A DNA stretch of 64,000 nt from Vibrio sp. 05-20-BW147 (GCF_013369385.1 NZ_SZTO01000002.1:248001-312000), one strand, 5' to 3'. Counted from the first letter of the stretch, positions 18,752 to 28,420 are shown. Notes: generated by a model from the letters alone, not told the origin. Program-made: numbers and translations.

Positions 18752-19110
18752 AACTTAGATAGTTAATTTGTTTTGGTACAGTGTACTAGTTACGGGTGAG
18801 TAAGTGCAACAGAATGCTACAGGTGTCGAGACTTGTTTGGCGAATATTTGTACGACTCGTTCGTGGCGATATGATTATTCATCAGTTGGGTTTTGTTTAT
18901 TTATGTGAAATAGCTCACGATGGTTGAGTGCTCAAAACTTTCTTTGTGACGCGAATCTCGAACTATTTTTTTTTGTTCAGTATGATTCTGGTTGCTAATT
19001 TCAATAATCAATAAACAAATAATTACTTTTCTATATATTTTCTTCGCTTATTACAAAATGCTGCTATCTGGTGACAAAACTAATCGGGGTAATCTTTGAT
19101 TTAGGAGTCA
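18752..19110. other. tfoX upstream region
   Basis: A 359-bp gene-free region between the divergent HDOD gene and tfoX. It contains one strong CRP site (listed separately) and a very AT-rich 150 bp next to tfoX. In V. cholerae this leader is the target of the chitin-induced TfoR RNA; I could not identify the pairing region here by eye. Confidence 0.6.
18904..18919. promoter_or_regulatory. CRP binding site upstream of tfoX
   Basis: TGTGA-AATAGC-TCACG, nine of ten positions matching TGTGA-N6-TCACA, about 200 bp upstream of tfoX. cAMP-CRP control of tfoX has been described in Vibrio. Confidence 0.7.
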
Positions 19111-19698
19111 ATGGATATGACAGAACAAGCTTTTTTTGACTACATCAATAAGTTTGGTGAATTCCAGAAACGATCTATGTTTGGTGGTGTTGGCCTTTTT
19201 GCTGACGATGCTATGTTTGCATTGGTGAGCGAGGGTGCTTACTACTTGCGTGGTGGTGACAATTTAGATGAGGAGTTTACTCAGTTAGGTTGTGAGAAAT
19301 ATCGTCATGTTAAGAGACAAACTACTGCAACAGTTAATTATTATGAAATCTCGAATTTATTCGGCAAGCACAGTGTTGAGCTTGATCGTTTGGTAAAACA
19401 ATCTATCGAATGTTCCGTAAAGCAGCGTAATTTTCAGAAATCTTCTGCCAGTCGTCGGCTGAGGGACTTGCCTAATATGCAGTTAACGCTGGAGCGCATG
19501 GTTAAGAAGGCGGGCATAGAGGATGTTGAAACCTTTATGGAGCTGGGAGCAATTGAAGTCTTCAATCGAGTTAAGCAAGCCTATGGTAATGATGTGGACG
19601 TTAAGTTGCTGTGGAAATTTGCCGGTGCGGTAGAGGGTATCCATTGGAAACTATTGCAAGAGCCTCGTCGTAAGCAGTTGTTGGCGGCTTGTTGTTAG
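19111..19698 (+). CDS. tfoX: Competence regulator TfoX (Sxy)
   Basis: 195 residues. TfoX N-terminal domain at about 1-100 (FQKRSMFGGVGLFADDAMFALV) and C-terminal TfoX_C helical domain at 113-190 (LRDLPNMQLTLERMVKKAGIEDVETFMELGAIEVFNRVK). It works with CRP at non-canonical CRP-S sites to turn on natural transformation genes, and in Vibrio also type VI secretion. ATG 19117 (two codons in) has better spacing from TAGGAG than ATG 19111. I assign TfoX rather than TfoY because no c-di-GMP riboswitch is visible and the neighbours (HDOD, lysO, hrpA) fit the TfoX locus. Confidence 0.87.
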   Translation: MDMTEQAFFDYINKFGEFQKRSMFGGVGLFADDAMFALVSEGAYYLRGGDNLDEEFTQLGCEKYRHVKRQTTATVNYYEISNLFGKHSVELDRLVKQSIECSVKQRNFQKSSASRRLRDLPNMQLTLERMVKKAGIEDVETFMELGAIEVFNRVKQAYGNDVDVKLLWKFAGAVEGIHWKLLQEPRRKQLLAACC

Positions 19699-19741
19699 TT
19701 GCTGTGTCCCTTCTTACCTTTTTCTTTTGCAGAGCAATAGC

Positions 19742-19762
19742 GCCCTCACGCCATGTGAGGGC
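19742..19762. repeat. Stem-loop between tfoX and azoR
   Basis: Perfect 8-bp arms GCCCTCAC/GTGAGGGC with a five-base loop between convergent genes. No T run on either side, so termination would be factor-assisted or it protects a 3' end. Confidence 0.45.
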
Positions 19763-19841
19763 AAATGAAAGTGACATGCGTTGAGCAAAAGGCAAATCCA
19801 TCCGTGTGCACGTCAAGCAGTGGTTTATTCAGGTCGTTTGA

Positions 19842-20429
19842 TTATGCAGTGAGTGATGCTAGGTGGTTGCTTGCATACGCCAAACCTTTCTCCGCAGACT
19901 CTGCACCCATGTTCAGTGCTTCTGCATAGACAAACTCAACTTCGGTAATGCCGACAAAGCCCAGCACGGTTTTTAGGTATGGTGTGATAATGTCATTTGC
20001 GCTGTCTTTGTGCACCCCACCGCGAGTGGTTACAATCACCGCTTTCTTGCCGTCAATTAGGCCTTTCGGGCCTTGCTCGGTGTAGGTAAAAGTAACGCCG
20101 GCACGTGCAATCAAGTCAATCCAGTTTTTTAGTTGTGTCGGAACAGTGAAGTTGTACATCGGTGCTGCAATGACAAGAATGTCAGCGGCGTTCACTTCGC
20201 GAATCAGAGTATCTGATAGATCAACGATGGCTTGTTGCTCTGCAGTCAGAGCCTCTGTGGCACGCAGTGCTGTGGCTACCTGAAAATCTAGCATTGGCAG
20301 CGGCTGCTGAGCGAGGTCGCGGACGACAACATTCTGTTGGTCGAATTTATTGATGAACTCGTCAACCAGTTTGTTGGATTGAGAGTAATCACCAAGGATG
20401 CTTGATTTTAGTACCAGTAAACGAGACAT
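19842..20429 (-). CDS. azoR: FMN-dependent NADH-azoreductase AzoR
   Basis: 195 residues from ATG 20429, with AAGGAA eight bases upstream. Flavodoxin-like fold: [18 protein letters not shown] is the FMN phosphate loop, [16 protein letters not shown] near residue 95-110 and TTRGGVHK near 140 are AzoR signature segments. It is a cytoplasmic homodimeric quinone and azo-compound reductase linked to thiol stress. Single-gene unit. Confidence 0.93.
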   Translation of the reverse strand: MSRLLVLKSSILGDYSQSNKLVDEFINKFDQQNVVVRDLAQQPLPMLDFQVATALRATEALTAEQQAIVDLSDTLIREVNAADILVIAAPMYNFTVPTQLKNWIDLIARAGVTFTYTEQGPKGLIDGKKAVIVTTRGGVHKDSANDIITPYLKTVLGFVGITEVEFVYAEALNMGAESAEKGLAYASNHLASLTA

Positions 20430-20610
20430 AATGAGTTCCTTCAATGAGTGTTCAAACTATGGAGCCATTCTACCCATCACGCTCAGGTGATGAAGTGTTG
20501 AAATTTGCTCATCTCATTCAAAAAAATTGAATAAACCAAGTTAGGGTCAATTGCTTAACGCTATGCTACAATCCGCGCAGTTTTATCCCATGAAATGAAT
20601 AGGAAATGCT

Positions 20611-23600
20611 TTGACTTCGTCACAGCCAAATACAGAATCCCATGCTTCTGAGCAAAAGGCTCAAGCAAACAGCGCCGCGTCATTACGCAAGGCGCTCAGT
20701 CAGTGTTTGATCAAAGATCGCTTTCGTCTGAGTAAGCGCATTGCAGGTGCCAGTAAAATTAATAAAGAATCGGCACGCAACGCGGTGTTTGATGAGATCG
20801 CACTGGACATCGCCAAATCCATGATGGAAGTGGAACAGCGCAGCCGCTATCAACCGAAAATTGAGTACCCAGAAATCCTGCCTGTTAGTCAGAAGAAAGA
20901 TGACATTGCAGACGCCATTGCTCGTCACCAAGTGGTGATTGTGGCGGGTGAAACGGGCTCAGGTAAAACCACTCAGCTACCAAAAATCTGCGCCGAATTA
21001 GGCCGTGGTAAGTTTGGTTTGATTGGCCATACTCAGCCACGCCGCTTAGCGGCACGCTCGGTGGCCAATCGCATTGCCGAAGAGATGGAAACGCAACTGG
21101 GTGATTTTGTCGGCTATAAAGTTCGATTTAACGACCAAATCTCTGAAAATACTCAAATTAAATTGATGACAGACGGTATCTTGCTGGCCGAGATCCAACA
21201 CGACCGTTTCCTCAATCAATATGACACCATCATCATTGATGAAGCGCACGAACGCAGCCTGAATATCGATTTTATCTTGGGTTATTTGAAAGAGTTGCTG
21301 CCACGTCGTCCTGATCTGAAAGTCATCATCACGTCGGCAACCATTGACCCAGAGCGATTCTCCAACCACTTTGGCGGCGCGCCGATCATTGAAGTGTCAG
21401 GACGGACTTATCCTGTGGAAACGCGCTACCGTCCGTTAGGTGGCGAAACCGAAGACGATCGTGACCAACTTGAAGGCATCTTTGACGCGGTTGACGAGCT
21501 GTGCGACGAAGGCTTGGGTGACATTCTTATCTTCATGAATGGTGAGCGTGAAATTCGCGATACCGCAGATGCGCTGGCCAAACGTAAGCTCAAAGATACT
21601 GAGATTGTGCCGCTTTACGCGCGTCTTTCTGCGGGCGAGCAAAATAAAATCTTCCAGCCGCATACTGGCCGCCGCATTGTCTTAGCGACCAACGTTGCTG
21701 AAACCTCGTTAACCGTGCCGGGCATCAAATACGTGATTGACCCTGGTACCGCGCGTATTAGCCGTTACAGCTATCGCACCAAAGTACAGCGACTGCCCAT
21801 TGAGCCGGTTTCTCAAGCCAGTGCCAACCAGCGAAAAGGTCGTTGTGGTCGTGTGCAAGAAGGTATCTGTATTCGTCTCTACTCTGAGGACGATTTCAAT
21901 TCGCGTCCGGAGTTTACCGATCCTGAAATTCTGCGCACCAACTTAGCGTCGGTTATCTTGCAGATGACCGCGTTGGGCCTTGGCGACATTGAAGCGTTCC
22001 CATTTGTTGAAGCGCCAGATAAACGCAATATTCTTGATGGTGTACGCTTGCTTGAAGAGTTGGGCGCCATCAACAGCAACGCCAAAGATCCGAAAAAACG
22101 CCTCACCGCGGTGGGCAAGCAGTTGGCTCGTTTGCCGATTGACCCTCGCTTAGCGCGCATGGTGTTGGAAGCGCCAAGATTTGGTTGTTTGAAAGAAGTC
22201 ATGATCATTGCAGCGGCCTTGTCGATTCAAGACCCGCGTGAGCGACCTTCAGACAAACAGCAATCGGCAGATGATAAGCATCGTCGCTTCTACCATGAAG
22301 ATTCTGATTTCCTCACCTTTGTGAATGTGTGGAATCACATTCAGAAGCAACAAAAAGCGTTGTCGGGCAACCAGTTCCGTCGTCAGTGCAAAGACGATTA
22401 CCTCAACTACTTGCGTGTGCGTGAGTGGCAAGATGTTTACTTCCAAATCCATCAATCGATGCGTGAGATGGAGTTCAAGCTCAATAGTGAACCCGGTTCT
22501 TACGATGCGGTGCACAGCGCGATTTTGACTGGCCTGTTATCGCATATTGGGATGAAAGATCAGGAGAAAAATGAGTATCACGGCGCACGCAATGCCCGTT
22601 TCCATATTTTCCCTGGCTCTGGTCTGTTTAAGAAACAGCCAAAGTGGGTGATGTCGGCAGAGCTGGTCGAAACCTCGAAACTGTGGGGCCGAATTATTGC
22701 CAAGATTCAACCAGAATGGATTGAACCACTGGCGAAGCATTTGATTAAACGTAGCCACAGCGAGCCCCATTGGTCGAAGAAGCAAGCGGCCGTGATGGCG
22801 TACGAAAAAGTGATGCTCTATGGTATTCCGATTGTGCCTAAGCGCTTGGTGAATTATGGCAATATCGATGCGTCAGTGAGCCGTGAGATCTTCATTCGCA
22901 GTGCGCTGGTGGAAGGAGATTGGGAGACCAAACACGCTTTCTTCAAACAAAACCGTAAATTGCTGCTCGAAGTGGAAGAGCTGGAGCACAAATCTCGTCG
23001 TCGCGATATTTTGGTCGACGACGAAGAGCTGTTCCAATTTTACGATCAACGCGTCGGTACGGAAGTGGTCTCTGGACGCCATTTCGACACCTGGTGGAAG
23101 CAAGCATCGAAGAAAGAGCCTGAGCTGCTGAACTTTGAAAAAGAGATGCTGTTCAAAGGCGATGCAAGCCACGTGACGGATTTGGATTACCCGAATTTCT
23201 GGCATCAGAATGGCTTGAAACTCAAGTTGAGCTACCAGTTTGAGCCGGGTGACGACAGCGACGGCGTCACGGTACACATTCCATTGCCGATTTTGAACCA
23301 AATCGATCCGGCAGGTTTCGACTGGCAAATCCCGGGCTTGCGTCATGAATTGGTGGTGAGCTTGATTAAGTCGCTACCGAAGACGCTGCGCAAAAACTTT
23401 GTGCCTGCGCCAAATTATGCCGATGCATTTTTATCGCGCGTTACTGCAATGGAAATGCCGTTGCTCGATGCTTTAGAGAAAGAGCTACGTCGCATGACCG
23501 GGGCGACGGTGCTGCGTGAAGATTGGAAACTGGATCAAGTTCCTGACCATCTGAAAGTCACTTTCCGTGCGGTTGATGAAAGAAATCGTAAACTGAAAGA

Positions 23601-24543
23601 ACACAAAGATCTTCATGAGTTAAAAGAAAGCTTAAAAGAGAAGGTGCAAGAAACCTTATCGAAAGTGGCGGATGACGACATCGAGCAACAAGGCTTACAC
23701 ACATGGAGCTTTGGTGAGTTGCCACAGGTATATCAGCAGAAACGTGGCGGTTATCAGGTTAAGGCGTTCCCTGCGCTGGTTGACAACAAAGACAGCGTAG
23801 AAATCAAGCTCTACGAAACCGAGCAAGAGCAAATCAGTGCGATGCAAGCCGGTCAACGCCGTTTGATCTTGTTGAATGTGCCATCGCCGATTAAGTATCT
23901 GCATGCGAACTTGCCGAACAAATCGAAGCTGGGCCTATACTTTAACCCCTATGGCAAAGTGCTTGATTTGATCGACGACTGCATTGCTTGTGGCGTTGAC
24001 AAGCTGATTGAAGAGCAGGGTGGCTTAGTTTGGGAGCCAGAAAAATTTGAAGCGTTGAAGGAACACGTGCGCGCAGAATTGGGCGACACGGTGGTGGATA
24101 TCGCCAAGCAAGTGGAAACGATTTTGACCACGGCCTTCAACATCAACAAAAAGCTCAAAGGTAAGATTGATTTCACCATGGCATTTGCTCTGTCGGACAT
24201 CAAAGCGCAAATCGAAGGTCTGATCTTCAAAGGCTTTGCCACGGAATGTGGTTGGAAACGACTGCCAGACATCTTGCGTTACATGAAAGCGATTGAGCGT
24301 CGAATGGAAAAACTGCCTATCGACCCGAACAAAGATCGCTTACATATGTTGAAGATTGAGTCGGTAGTCAAAGACTACAAAGAGCTATTGAACAAGATTC
24401 CGAAAGGATTAGCGGTACCGGAAAATGTGAAAGAGATTCGCTGGATGATCGAGGAGCTGCGAGTCAGTTTCTTTGCTCAGCAGCTCGGAACACCTTATCC
24501 GGTCTCCGATAAACGGGTAAAAAACGCTATAGAAGCTTGCTAA
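20611..24543 (+). CDS. hrpA: ATP-dependent RNA helicase HrpA
   Basis: 1310 residues, matching E. coli HrpA (1300). It starts at TTG with AGGAA six bases upstream; no in-frame ATG exists before about residue 70, which lies well inside the conserved N-terminus. DEAH motifs in order: GETGSGKTTQLPK (Walker A, about 112-124), TQPRRLAARSVA, IIIDEAHERS (about 206-215), ITSATIDPERF, VAETSLTVPG and QRKGRCGR. Then the HA2/OB region and the long C-terminal DUF3418 domain, which ends ISFFAQQLGTPYP-like. HrpA acts in mRNA processing and in resolving stalled or collided ribosomes. Monocistronic. Confidence 0.96.
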   Translation: MTSSQPNTESHASEQKAQANSAASLRKALSQCLIKDRFRLSKRIAGASKINKESARNAVFDEIALDIAKSMMEVEQRSRYQPKIEYPEILPVSQKKDDIADAIARHQVVIVAGETGSGKTTQLPKICAELGRGKFGLIGHTQPRRLAARSVANRIAEEMETQLGDFVGYKVRFNDQISENTQIKLMTDGILLAEIQHDRFLNQYDTIIIDEAHERSLNIDFILGYLKELLPRRPDLKVIITSATIDPERFSNHFGGAPIIEVSGRTYPVETRYRPLGGETEDDRDQLEGIFDAVDELCDEGLGDILIFMNGEREIRDTADALAKRKLKDTEIVPLYARLSAGEQNKIFQPHTGRRIVLATNVAETSLTVPGIKYVIDPGTARISRYSYRTKVQRLPIEPVSQASANQRKGRCGRVQEGICIRLYSEDDFNSRPEFTDPEILRTNLASVILQMTALGLGDIEAFPFVEAPDKRNILDGVRLLEELGAINSNAKDPKKRLTAVGKQLARLPIDPRLARMVLEAPRFGCLKEVMIIAAALSIQDPRERPSDKQQSADDKHRRFYHEDSDFLTFVNVWNHIQKQQKALSGNQFRRQCKDDYLNYLRVREWQDVYFQIHQSMREMEFKLNSEPGSYDAVHSAILTGLLSHIGMKDQEKNEYHGARNARFHIFPGSGLFKKQPKWVMSAELVETSKLWGRIIAKIQPEWIEPLAKHLIKRSHSEPHWSKKQAAVMAYEKVMLYGIPIVPKRLVNYGNIDASVSREIFIRSALVEGDWETKHAFFKQNRKLLLEVEELEHKSRRRDILVDDEELFQFYDQRVGTEVVSGRHFDTWWKQASKKEPELLNFEKEMLFKGDASHVTDLDYPNFWHQNGLKLKLSYQFEPGDDSDGVTVHIPLPILNQIDPAGFDWQIPGLRHELVVSLIKSLPKTLRKNFVPAPNYADAFLSRVTAMEMPLLDALEKELRRMTGATVLREDWKLDQVPDHLKVTFRAVDERNRKLKEHKDLHELKESLKEKVQETLSKVADDDIEQQGLHTWSFGELPQVYQQKRGGYQVKAFPALVDNKDSVEIKLYETEQEQISAMQAGQRRLILLNVPSPIKYLHANLPNKSKLGLYFNPYGKVLDLIDDCIACGVDKLIEEQGGLVWEPEKFEALKEHVRAELGDTVVDIAKQVETILTTAFNINKKLKGKIDFTMAFALSDIKAQIEGLIFKGFATECGWKRLPDILRYMKAIERRMEKLPIDPNKDRLHMLKIESVVKDYKELLNKIPKGLAVPENVKEIRWMIEELRVSFFAQQLGTPYPVSDKRVKNAIEAC

Positions 24544-24606
24544 TTCGTTGTTTGCGGTAGGCATATAAATTGCAGACGCTATAATAACGGATATTGATAT
24601 GTCGGT

Positions 24607-24630
24607 CAGGTGGCAAAACCATGCCACCTG
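24607..24630. repeat. Stem-loop between hrpA and the outer-membrane protein gene
   Basis: CAGGTGGCA/TGCCACCTG, 9-bp perfect arms, six-base loop, no T run. Probably the hrpA 3' end structure or part of the leader of the next gene. A TATAAT at 24580-24585 lies upstream but lacks a clear -35. Confidence 0.45.
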
Positions 24631-24663
24631 AATGACTGACTAGTAAACAAGAGAAGGTTAACA

Positions 24664-25149
24664 ATGAAAAAGACTCTTTTAGCACTAGCGCTTATCGGCG
24701 CGTCATCAACTGCGATGGCAGATTCATGGATTTACGGCGGTGCGAGTGTAGGTCAGTCTGACTACAAAGGCGAAAGCGACACGTCTTACTCACTGCATGT
24801 AGGTACAGGTATTCTACCTATCATCGGTATTGAAGGTGGTATCACTCAACACGGTACATTTGAGATTAACAATCGTGATACAAAACTAAGCTCTTTTTAT
24901 GCAGCGCTAAAACCAAGCATCGATTTTGGTCCACTGCACATTTGGGCAAAAGGTGGTTTGCACTCATGGGACAAAGAAGTAACGGGTCTTTCTTCTGCAA
25001 ACGATGACGGTGTTGATGTGATGTTTGGTGTGGGCGCTGAATACTTTATCTTTGGTCCACTTTCTGTCGGCGCAAGCTACATGAACTACACCATGGACAA
25101 AGACGATGTGGGTACTTTCTCACTGAACGCGACGCTACACTTCCTATAA
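24664..25149 (+). CDS. Small outer-membrane beta-barrel protein
   Basis: 161 residues. Signal peptide KKTLLALALIGASSTAMA, cleaved before DSWIYGG. The mature 142 residues show alternating hydrophobic/polar strands with Gly-rich turns, consistent with an eight-stranded OmpX/OmpA-transmembrane type barrel, and end in an aromatic residue two before the end (HFL). Starts after AGAAGGTTAAC. It follows hrpA by 120 bp and has its own terminator. Function unknown. Confidence 0.8.
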   Translation: MKKTLLALALIGASSTAMADSWIYGGASVGQSDYKGESDTSYSLHVGTGILPIIGIEGGITQHGTFEINNRDTKLSSFYAALKPSIDFGPLHIWAKGGLHSWDKEVTGLSSANDDGVDVMFGVGAEYFIFGPLSVGASYMNYTMDKDDVGTFSLNATLHFL

Positions 25150-25170
25150 GCTGACGCGAAATTGTTCCTA

Positions 25171-25204
25171 TAAACCGCTACCTTGTTAGCGGTTTATTTT
25201 TATC
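25171..25204. terminator. Terminator overlapping the end of the convergent gene
   Basis: TAAACCGCTA/TAGCGGTTTA, 10-bp perfect arms, loop of six, then TTTTTAT. The right arm contains the stop codon of the minus-strand gene that ends at 25186. Confidence 0.82.
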
Positions 25205-25638
25205 CCCACTTTCTCAAAACGTGCTTCCACCAAGGGTTGTTCATCCTGATACCACTCCTTTGGCATGGCGTTTTCTAACCCCGCTTTTTTCAGAATCGCG
25301 TGTTCATCTTTGGTGATCACAGTGTAGTGCAGCCATTGCTCAAACAGCGACTTCAGCGATAGCAAAGAGATCTGCTCATGGTCTTTCCAGTGGGCTTTCA
25401 GCAAACCGACGATGCTCTGCTCAGGCACGAGTGGCTCAATAACACATTGCTTAGTGGTGACAACTGAAACCGAACGAGGCAACTTTTCTCTTGCTAAGTG
25501 CCAATCTGGCTTGCCTTGACGCGTGAGCAACTGGTGCTGATAGCAATAATAAGGGAAAAGGAAGCGTTCGATGGCGTGCCAACGTTCCGCTTTCACTTCT
25601 AACAAGATGTGCTGCAGTTCTATATCGGTGTCGTACAT
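25186..25638 (-). CDS. Conserved protein of unknown function
   Basis: 150 residues from ATG 25638 (MYDTDIELQHILLEV). A longer frame to 25767 starts with Cys- and Ser-rich sequence that looks non-coding. No signal peptide and no membrane segment; mixed polar/helical with several Trp (about six). I do not recognise a family. The ribosome site before 25638 is weak. Its last codons overlap the terminator of the convergent outer-membrane protein gene. Confidence 0.6.
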   Translation of the reverse strand: MYDTDIELQHILLEVKAERWHAIERFLFPYYCYQHQLLTRQGKPDWHLAREKLPRSVSVVTTKQCVIEPLVPEQSIVGLLKAHWKDHEQISLLSLKSLFEQWLHYTVITKDEHAILKKAGLENAMPKEWYQDEQPLVEARFEKVGIKINR

Positions 25639-25807
25639 AAGTGCGATGTGGCTTAATAGTAAACTCGGATTGGATGGGCTTATTGTAACGCAGATTTGAG
25701 CATCGAATAGGCATGGTGGACAAAAAGAAAAGTTGCAACTGTACGTTGCCCTAGAGTAGGGTCTCACTCAAATTGGATTAAAAAGCAATACAAGCTGTGG
25801 AGGGAAG

Positions 25808-26269
25808 ATGGCAGAGTACAAAGCAAAAATCGTGTGGCAGCGTCAGGGAAGCGAAGTGTTCTCAGACAATCAATACAGCCGAGGTCACATGTGGGAATTC
25901 GATGGTGGTGTGCAGGTACCTGCGTCGGCATCGCCACATGTGGTGCCACTGCCGCTTTCTGTGGCAGAAAATGTCGATCCTGAAGAAGCGTTTGTTGCTG
26001 CTCTTTCAAGTTGCCACATGCTAACGTTCCTTGGTATTGCCGCAAAACAGCGCTACGTGATTGATGAGTACGTTGACGATGCGGTGGGATTCATGCAAGA
26101 AAATGAGCAGGGTAAAATGTGGGTAGCCAAAGTCACTTTGCGGCCTCAAATTCGTTTTTCCGGTGACAAGCAGCCTGATCGGCAAGCGTTGGAAAAACTG
26201 CATCATTTAGCGCATCAGCATTGCTTTATTGCCAATTCAGTGAAAAGTGAAGTAGTGACAGAGTTTTAG
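25808..26269 (+). CDS. OsmC-family peroxiredoxin-like protein
   Basis: 153 residues. The two redox cysteines of the OsmC/Ohr fold are present: SSCHMLTFLG near residue 68 and HQHCFIANS near 139. Family members reduce organic or fatty-acid hydroperoxides with dihydrolipoyl or similar reductants. It fits the OsmC-like branch rather than Ohr (no typical Ohr N-terminus), so the substrate is open. Start preceded by GGAGGGAAG. Ends 22 bp from a convergent two-component regulator without an obvious terminator. Confidence 0.85.
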   Translation: MAEYKAKIVWQRQGSEVFSDNQYSRGHMWEFDGGVQVPASASPHVVPLPLSVAENVDPEEAFVAALSSCHMLTFLGIAAKQRYVIDEYVDDAVGFMQENEQGKMWVAKVTLRPQIRFSGDKQPDRQALEKLHHLAHQHCFIANSVKSEVVTEF

Positions 26270-26291
26270 TGATCACAATTGAGTTTCGTGG

Positions 26292-26996
26292 CTACAGTGA
26301 AAAGAGTTGACGGAACTTACTCAGTTGGCGTCGAGAAACTTCCACTTTATCCCCACTATGTAACGTTAAGACTAAGGCACCGGAGCTGCAGAGCTCGGTC
26401 GCGATGATGTGGGAAAGCTGCACAATTTCGCTGCGGTTTGCTCTAAAGAAAGCCTCTTCGGGTAAGCGTAATTCAATGTTTGCCAGTGTTTTGGATAGCA
26501 TGGGGCGATTTTGTCCAAAGTGGACTTGAGTGTAGTTACCTTGTGCTGAAAATTTTTCAATATTGGCCAATGGGACGAACCAACAACGAGTGCCATCTTT
26601 GACAAAAATTTTTTGCTCGATACTTAAGATGGTTTCTTTGTTATTAACACATTGAGGAAGGCGAGCACACGCCTTCTTTAATCTCTCAACAGAAAAAGGC
26701 TTGAGTAAGTAGTCAACAGCATCTCTTTCAAAAGCATCGACCGCATACTGGTTGTATGCGGTGGTAAAGACAACATGGGGTGTCGACGTTAACTCGTAAA
26801 GCAATTCAAAACCGTTGCCATCGGGTAAATCGATATCCAGAAACAACACATCTATCTCTTGTTCACTCAAGATCACTCTTGCTTCGTTCAGACAACTGGC
26901 TTCATACATAACACTAATTGGCATCACTTCCACAAGCTGAGTTCGCAACTCAAGGCGAGCTAGGCGAGAATCTTCGACGATGAGTACGCGATACAT
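26292..26996 (-). CDS. LytTR response regulator
   Basis: 234 residues. Receiver domain 1-115 with acidic pair E8-D9, phosphoacceptor D54 (VLFLDIDLPDGNG), T/S in VFTTAYNQYAVDAF and K103 region (YLLKPFSVERL). LytTR DNA-binding domain at about 132-232 (IFVKDGTRCWFVPLANIEKFSAQG, LRLPEEAFFRANRSEIV). It begins two bases after the kinase stop. This architecture suits BtsR/YpdB-like regulators that sense small metabolites. No obvious target gene adjoins, except the OsmC gene convergent to it. Confidence 0.9.
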   Translation of the reverse strand: MYRVLIVEDSRLARLELRTQLVEVMPISVMYEASCLNEARVILSEQEIDVLFLDIDLPDGNGFELLYELTSTPHVVFTTAYNQYAVDAFERDAVDYLLKPFSVERLKKACARLPQCVNNKETILSIEQKIFVKDGTRCWFVPLANIEKFSAQGNYTQVHFGQNRPMLSKTLANIELRLPEEAFFRANRSEIVQLSHIIATELCSSGALVLTLHSGDKVEVSRRQLSKFRQLFSL

Positions 26997-26998
26997 GT

Positions 26999-28030
26999 TT
27001 ATTCCTTGTTCGTGATACGAATGGTAGCGACTACCATAGAATCGACTTGTTTAAGCTGGATAACGTGCCGACTTGGATAGAGCAGTGCCAGGCGAGTTCG
27101 AATATTTCTCAATCCAACACCACCTCGTAAATCATTTAGTACACCAGGGTTGGTTACTTCTATTAGTAAGCTATCCGTTTGAGCTTCGATGTGGATTTGG
27201 ATGTTTCCGCCAGAAGGGTGCTGAGCAATACCGTGTTTAATGGCGTTCTCGATGATCAACTGAAGAAGCATTCTCGGCACAATCCAAGATTGAGTGTCTC
27301 CTCGAATGTTTTCTTCAACTTGCAGGCGTTGTTCATACTGCAATTTACAAAGATTGATAAAACCATGGCAGAGTGAAAGTTCTTCATCAAGTGTCCATTC
27401 AGACTCTGCCTCCACGGCCAATAAAGAACGTAGTACTTCAGAAAGCGAAGTGAGGCTGTCTCGTGCTTTGTTTGGGTTTTCAAGGATCAAAGCACGTATG
27501 TTGTTAATGGCATTGAAAACAAAGTGAGGGTTTAATTGATTGAGCATCAACTCCATTTGAGCATGGTGTAACTGAGTATCAAGCTCTGCTTTCTCAAGCT
27601 GTATTTGCTTTAGCGTGCGATGACGTTTGATCAGCAAATAGGTCATTGACCAACAAAATGTAAAGAGAAAAAGCGTTGGCCATACCGCCAAAATTTGCAG
27701 ATGACTCTGCGGTAATATTTGCTCAAACAGAAGCATTTGCGCCGGATAAAGGATGAGTGCAATGACGATGTTAGCCATAATAGACGCAGCTACCGAACCA
27801 GATAGCGCGTAAAGAAACGAGCTGCCGATCTTGGTCTCGTTTTTGTTTTGGTAAAAAGAACGCATCCATCCAGAGGCAACCAGCAAAGCAAGCAGCAGGG
27901 CGAGGGCATTCGCCAACTCAAAAGGTTGAAAGCCAAGCAGAGCACTTCTTGTAATGATGTTAATGAAACTAAAGCCACCCCAAATACTGAGTTGGATAAA
28001 CCAAAATTTTTGGTTATTGGTTAACGACAT
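26999..28030 (-). CDS. LytS-type sensor histidine kinase
   Basis: 343 residues. Four hydrophobic helices in about residues 10-150 form the membrane sensor, with no large periplasmic domain. A coiled linker leads to the His_kinase domain (PF06580 type) with QLNPHFVFNAINNIRALI around residue 167-185, the His in PHFVFN being the phosphosite, followed by a HATPase_c domain (IENAIKHGIAQHP, GVGLRNIRTRL). Pairs with the LytTR regulator immediately downstream. The input signal is not evident. Confidence 0.9.
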   Translation of the reverse strand: MSLTNNQKFWFIQLSIWGGFSFINIITRSALLGFQPFELANALALLLALLVASGWMRSFYQNKNETKIGSSFLYALSGSVAASIMANIVIALILYPAQMLLFEQILPQSHLQILAVWPTLFLFTFCWSMTYLLIKRHRTLKQIQLEKAELDTQLHHAQMELMLNQLNPHFVFNAINNIRALILENPNKARDSLTSLSEVLRSLLAVEAESEWTLDEELSLCHGFINLCKLQYEQRLQVEENIRGDTQSWIVPRMLLQLIIENAIKHGIAQHPSGGNIQIHIEAQTDSLLIEVTNPGVLNDLRGGVGLRNIRTRLALLYPSRHVIQLKQVDSMVVATIRITNKE

Positions 28031-28177
28031 GGCAGAACTCCTTTTTCGCCACCACTCACTTCCCCCATTTGAGTCGTGAGGGTGATTTTATAAACTTTGA
28101 TGATGCAAGCAACGTTACATGTGTAAATCTATGTTATGCATCAATAATTCTTGGTGAAGGCTACATAGCTGATGGGG

Positions 28178-28420
28178 TTACTCTCCCCGAGACCAACTCG
28201 GTCTTTCACCTTTCCAATAACAAAAAGCAATCAGTAGGGCTGTTTGAATCAATATGCACAATGCCCAAGTAAAGGGCTCACTTTGCGGATGAAAGTAGGA
28301 TGAAGTGATGTAGAGCGCGACACAATAGCTTCCCAATACCATCCAACCTTGCCAAGTCGTCGGAACACCCCAACCCCAGCCATAGCGTCTTTTCGGAAAC
28401 CAAACGGTTTTGTTCTTCAT
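28178..28420 (-). CDS. Small membrane protein of unknown function
   Basis: 80 residues, with GAGGTC upstream of the ATG. Begins with a basic, Trp/Gly-rich segment (WFPKRRYGWGWGVPTTWQGW), then two predicted membrane helices (about 25-43 and 51-66) and a basic tail. Possibly co-transcribed with the kinase genes, since it lies on the same strand 147 bp upstream, but the spacing is long. Confidence 0.6.
   Translation of the reverse strand: MKNKTVWFPKRRYGWGWGVPTTWQGWMVLGSYCVALYITSSYFHPQSEPFTWALCILIQTALLIAFCYWKGERPSWSRGE

Noticed and set aside
18752..19110. c-di-GMP riboswitch, which would make the downstream gene tfoY
   Set aside because: No GEMM-type conserved sequence is visible and the neighbours fit tfoX.
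28069..28272. Plus-strand frame upstream of the sensor kinase
   Set aside because: Overlaps the small membrane protein gene on the other strand and lacks a start signal.
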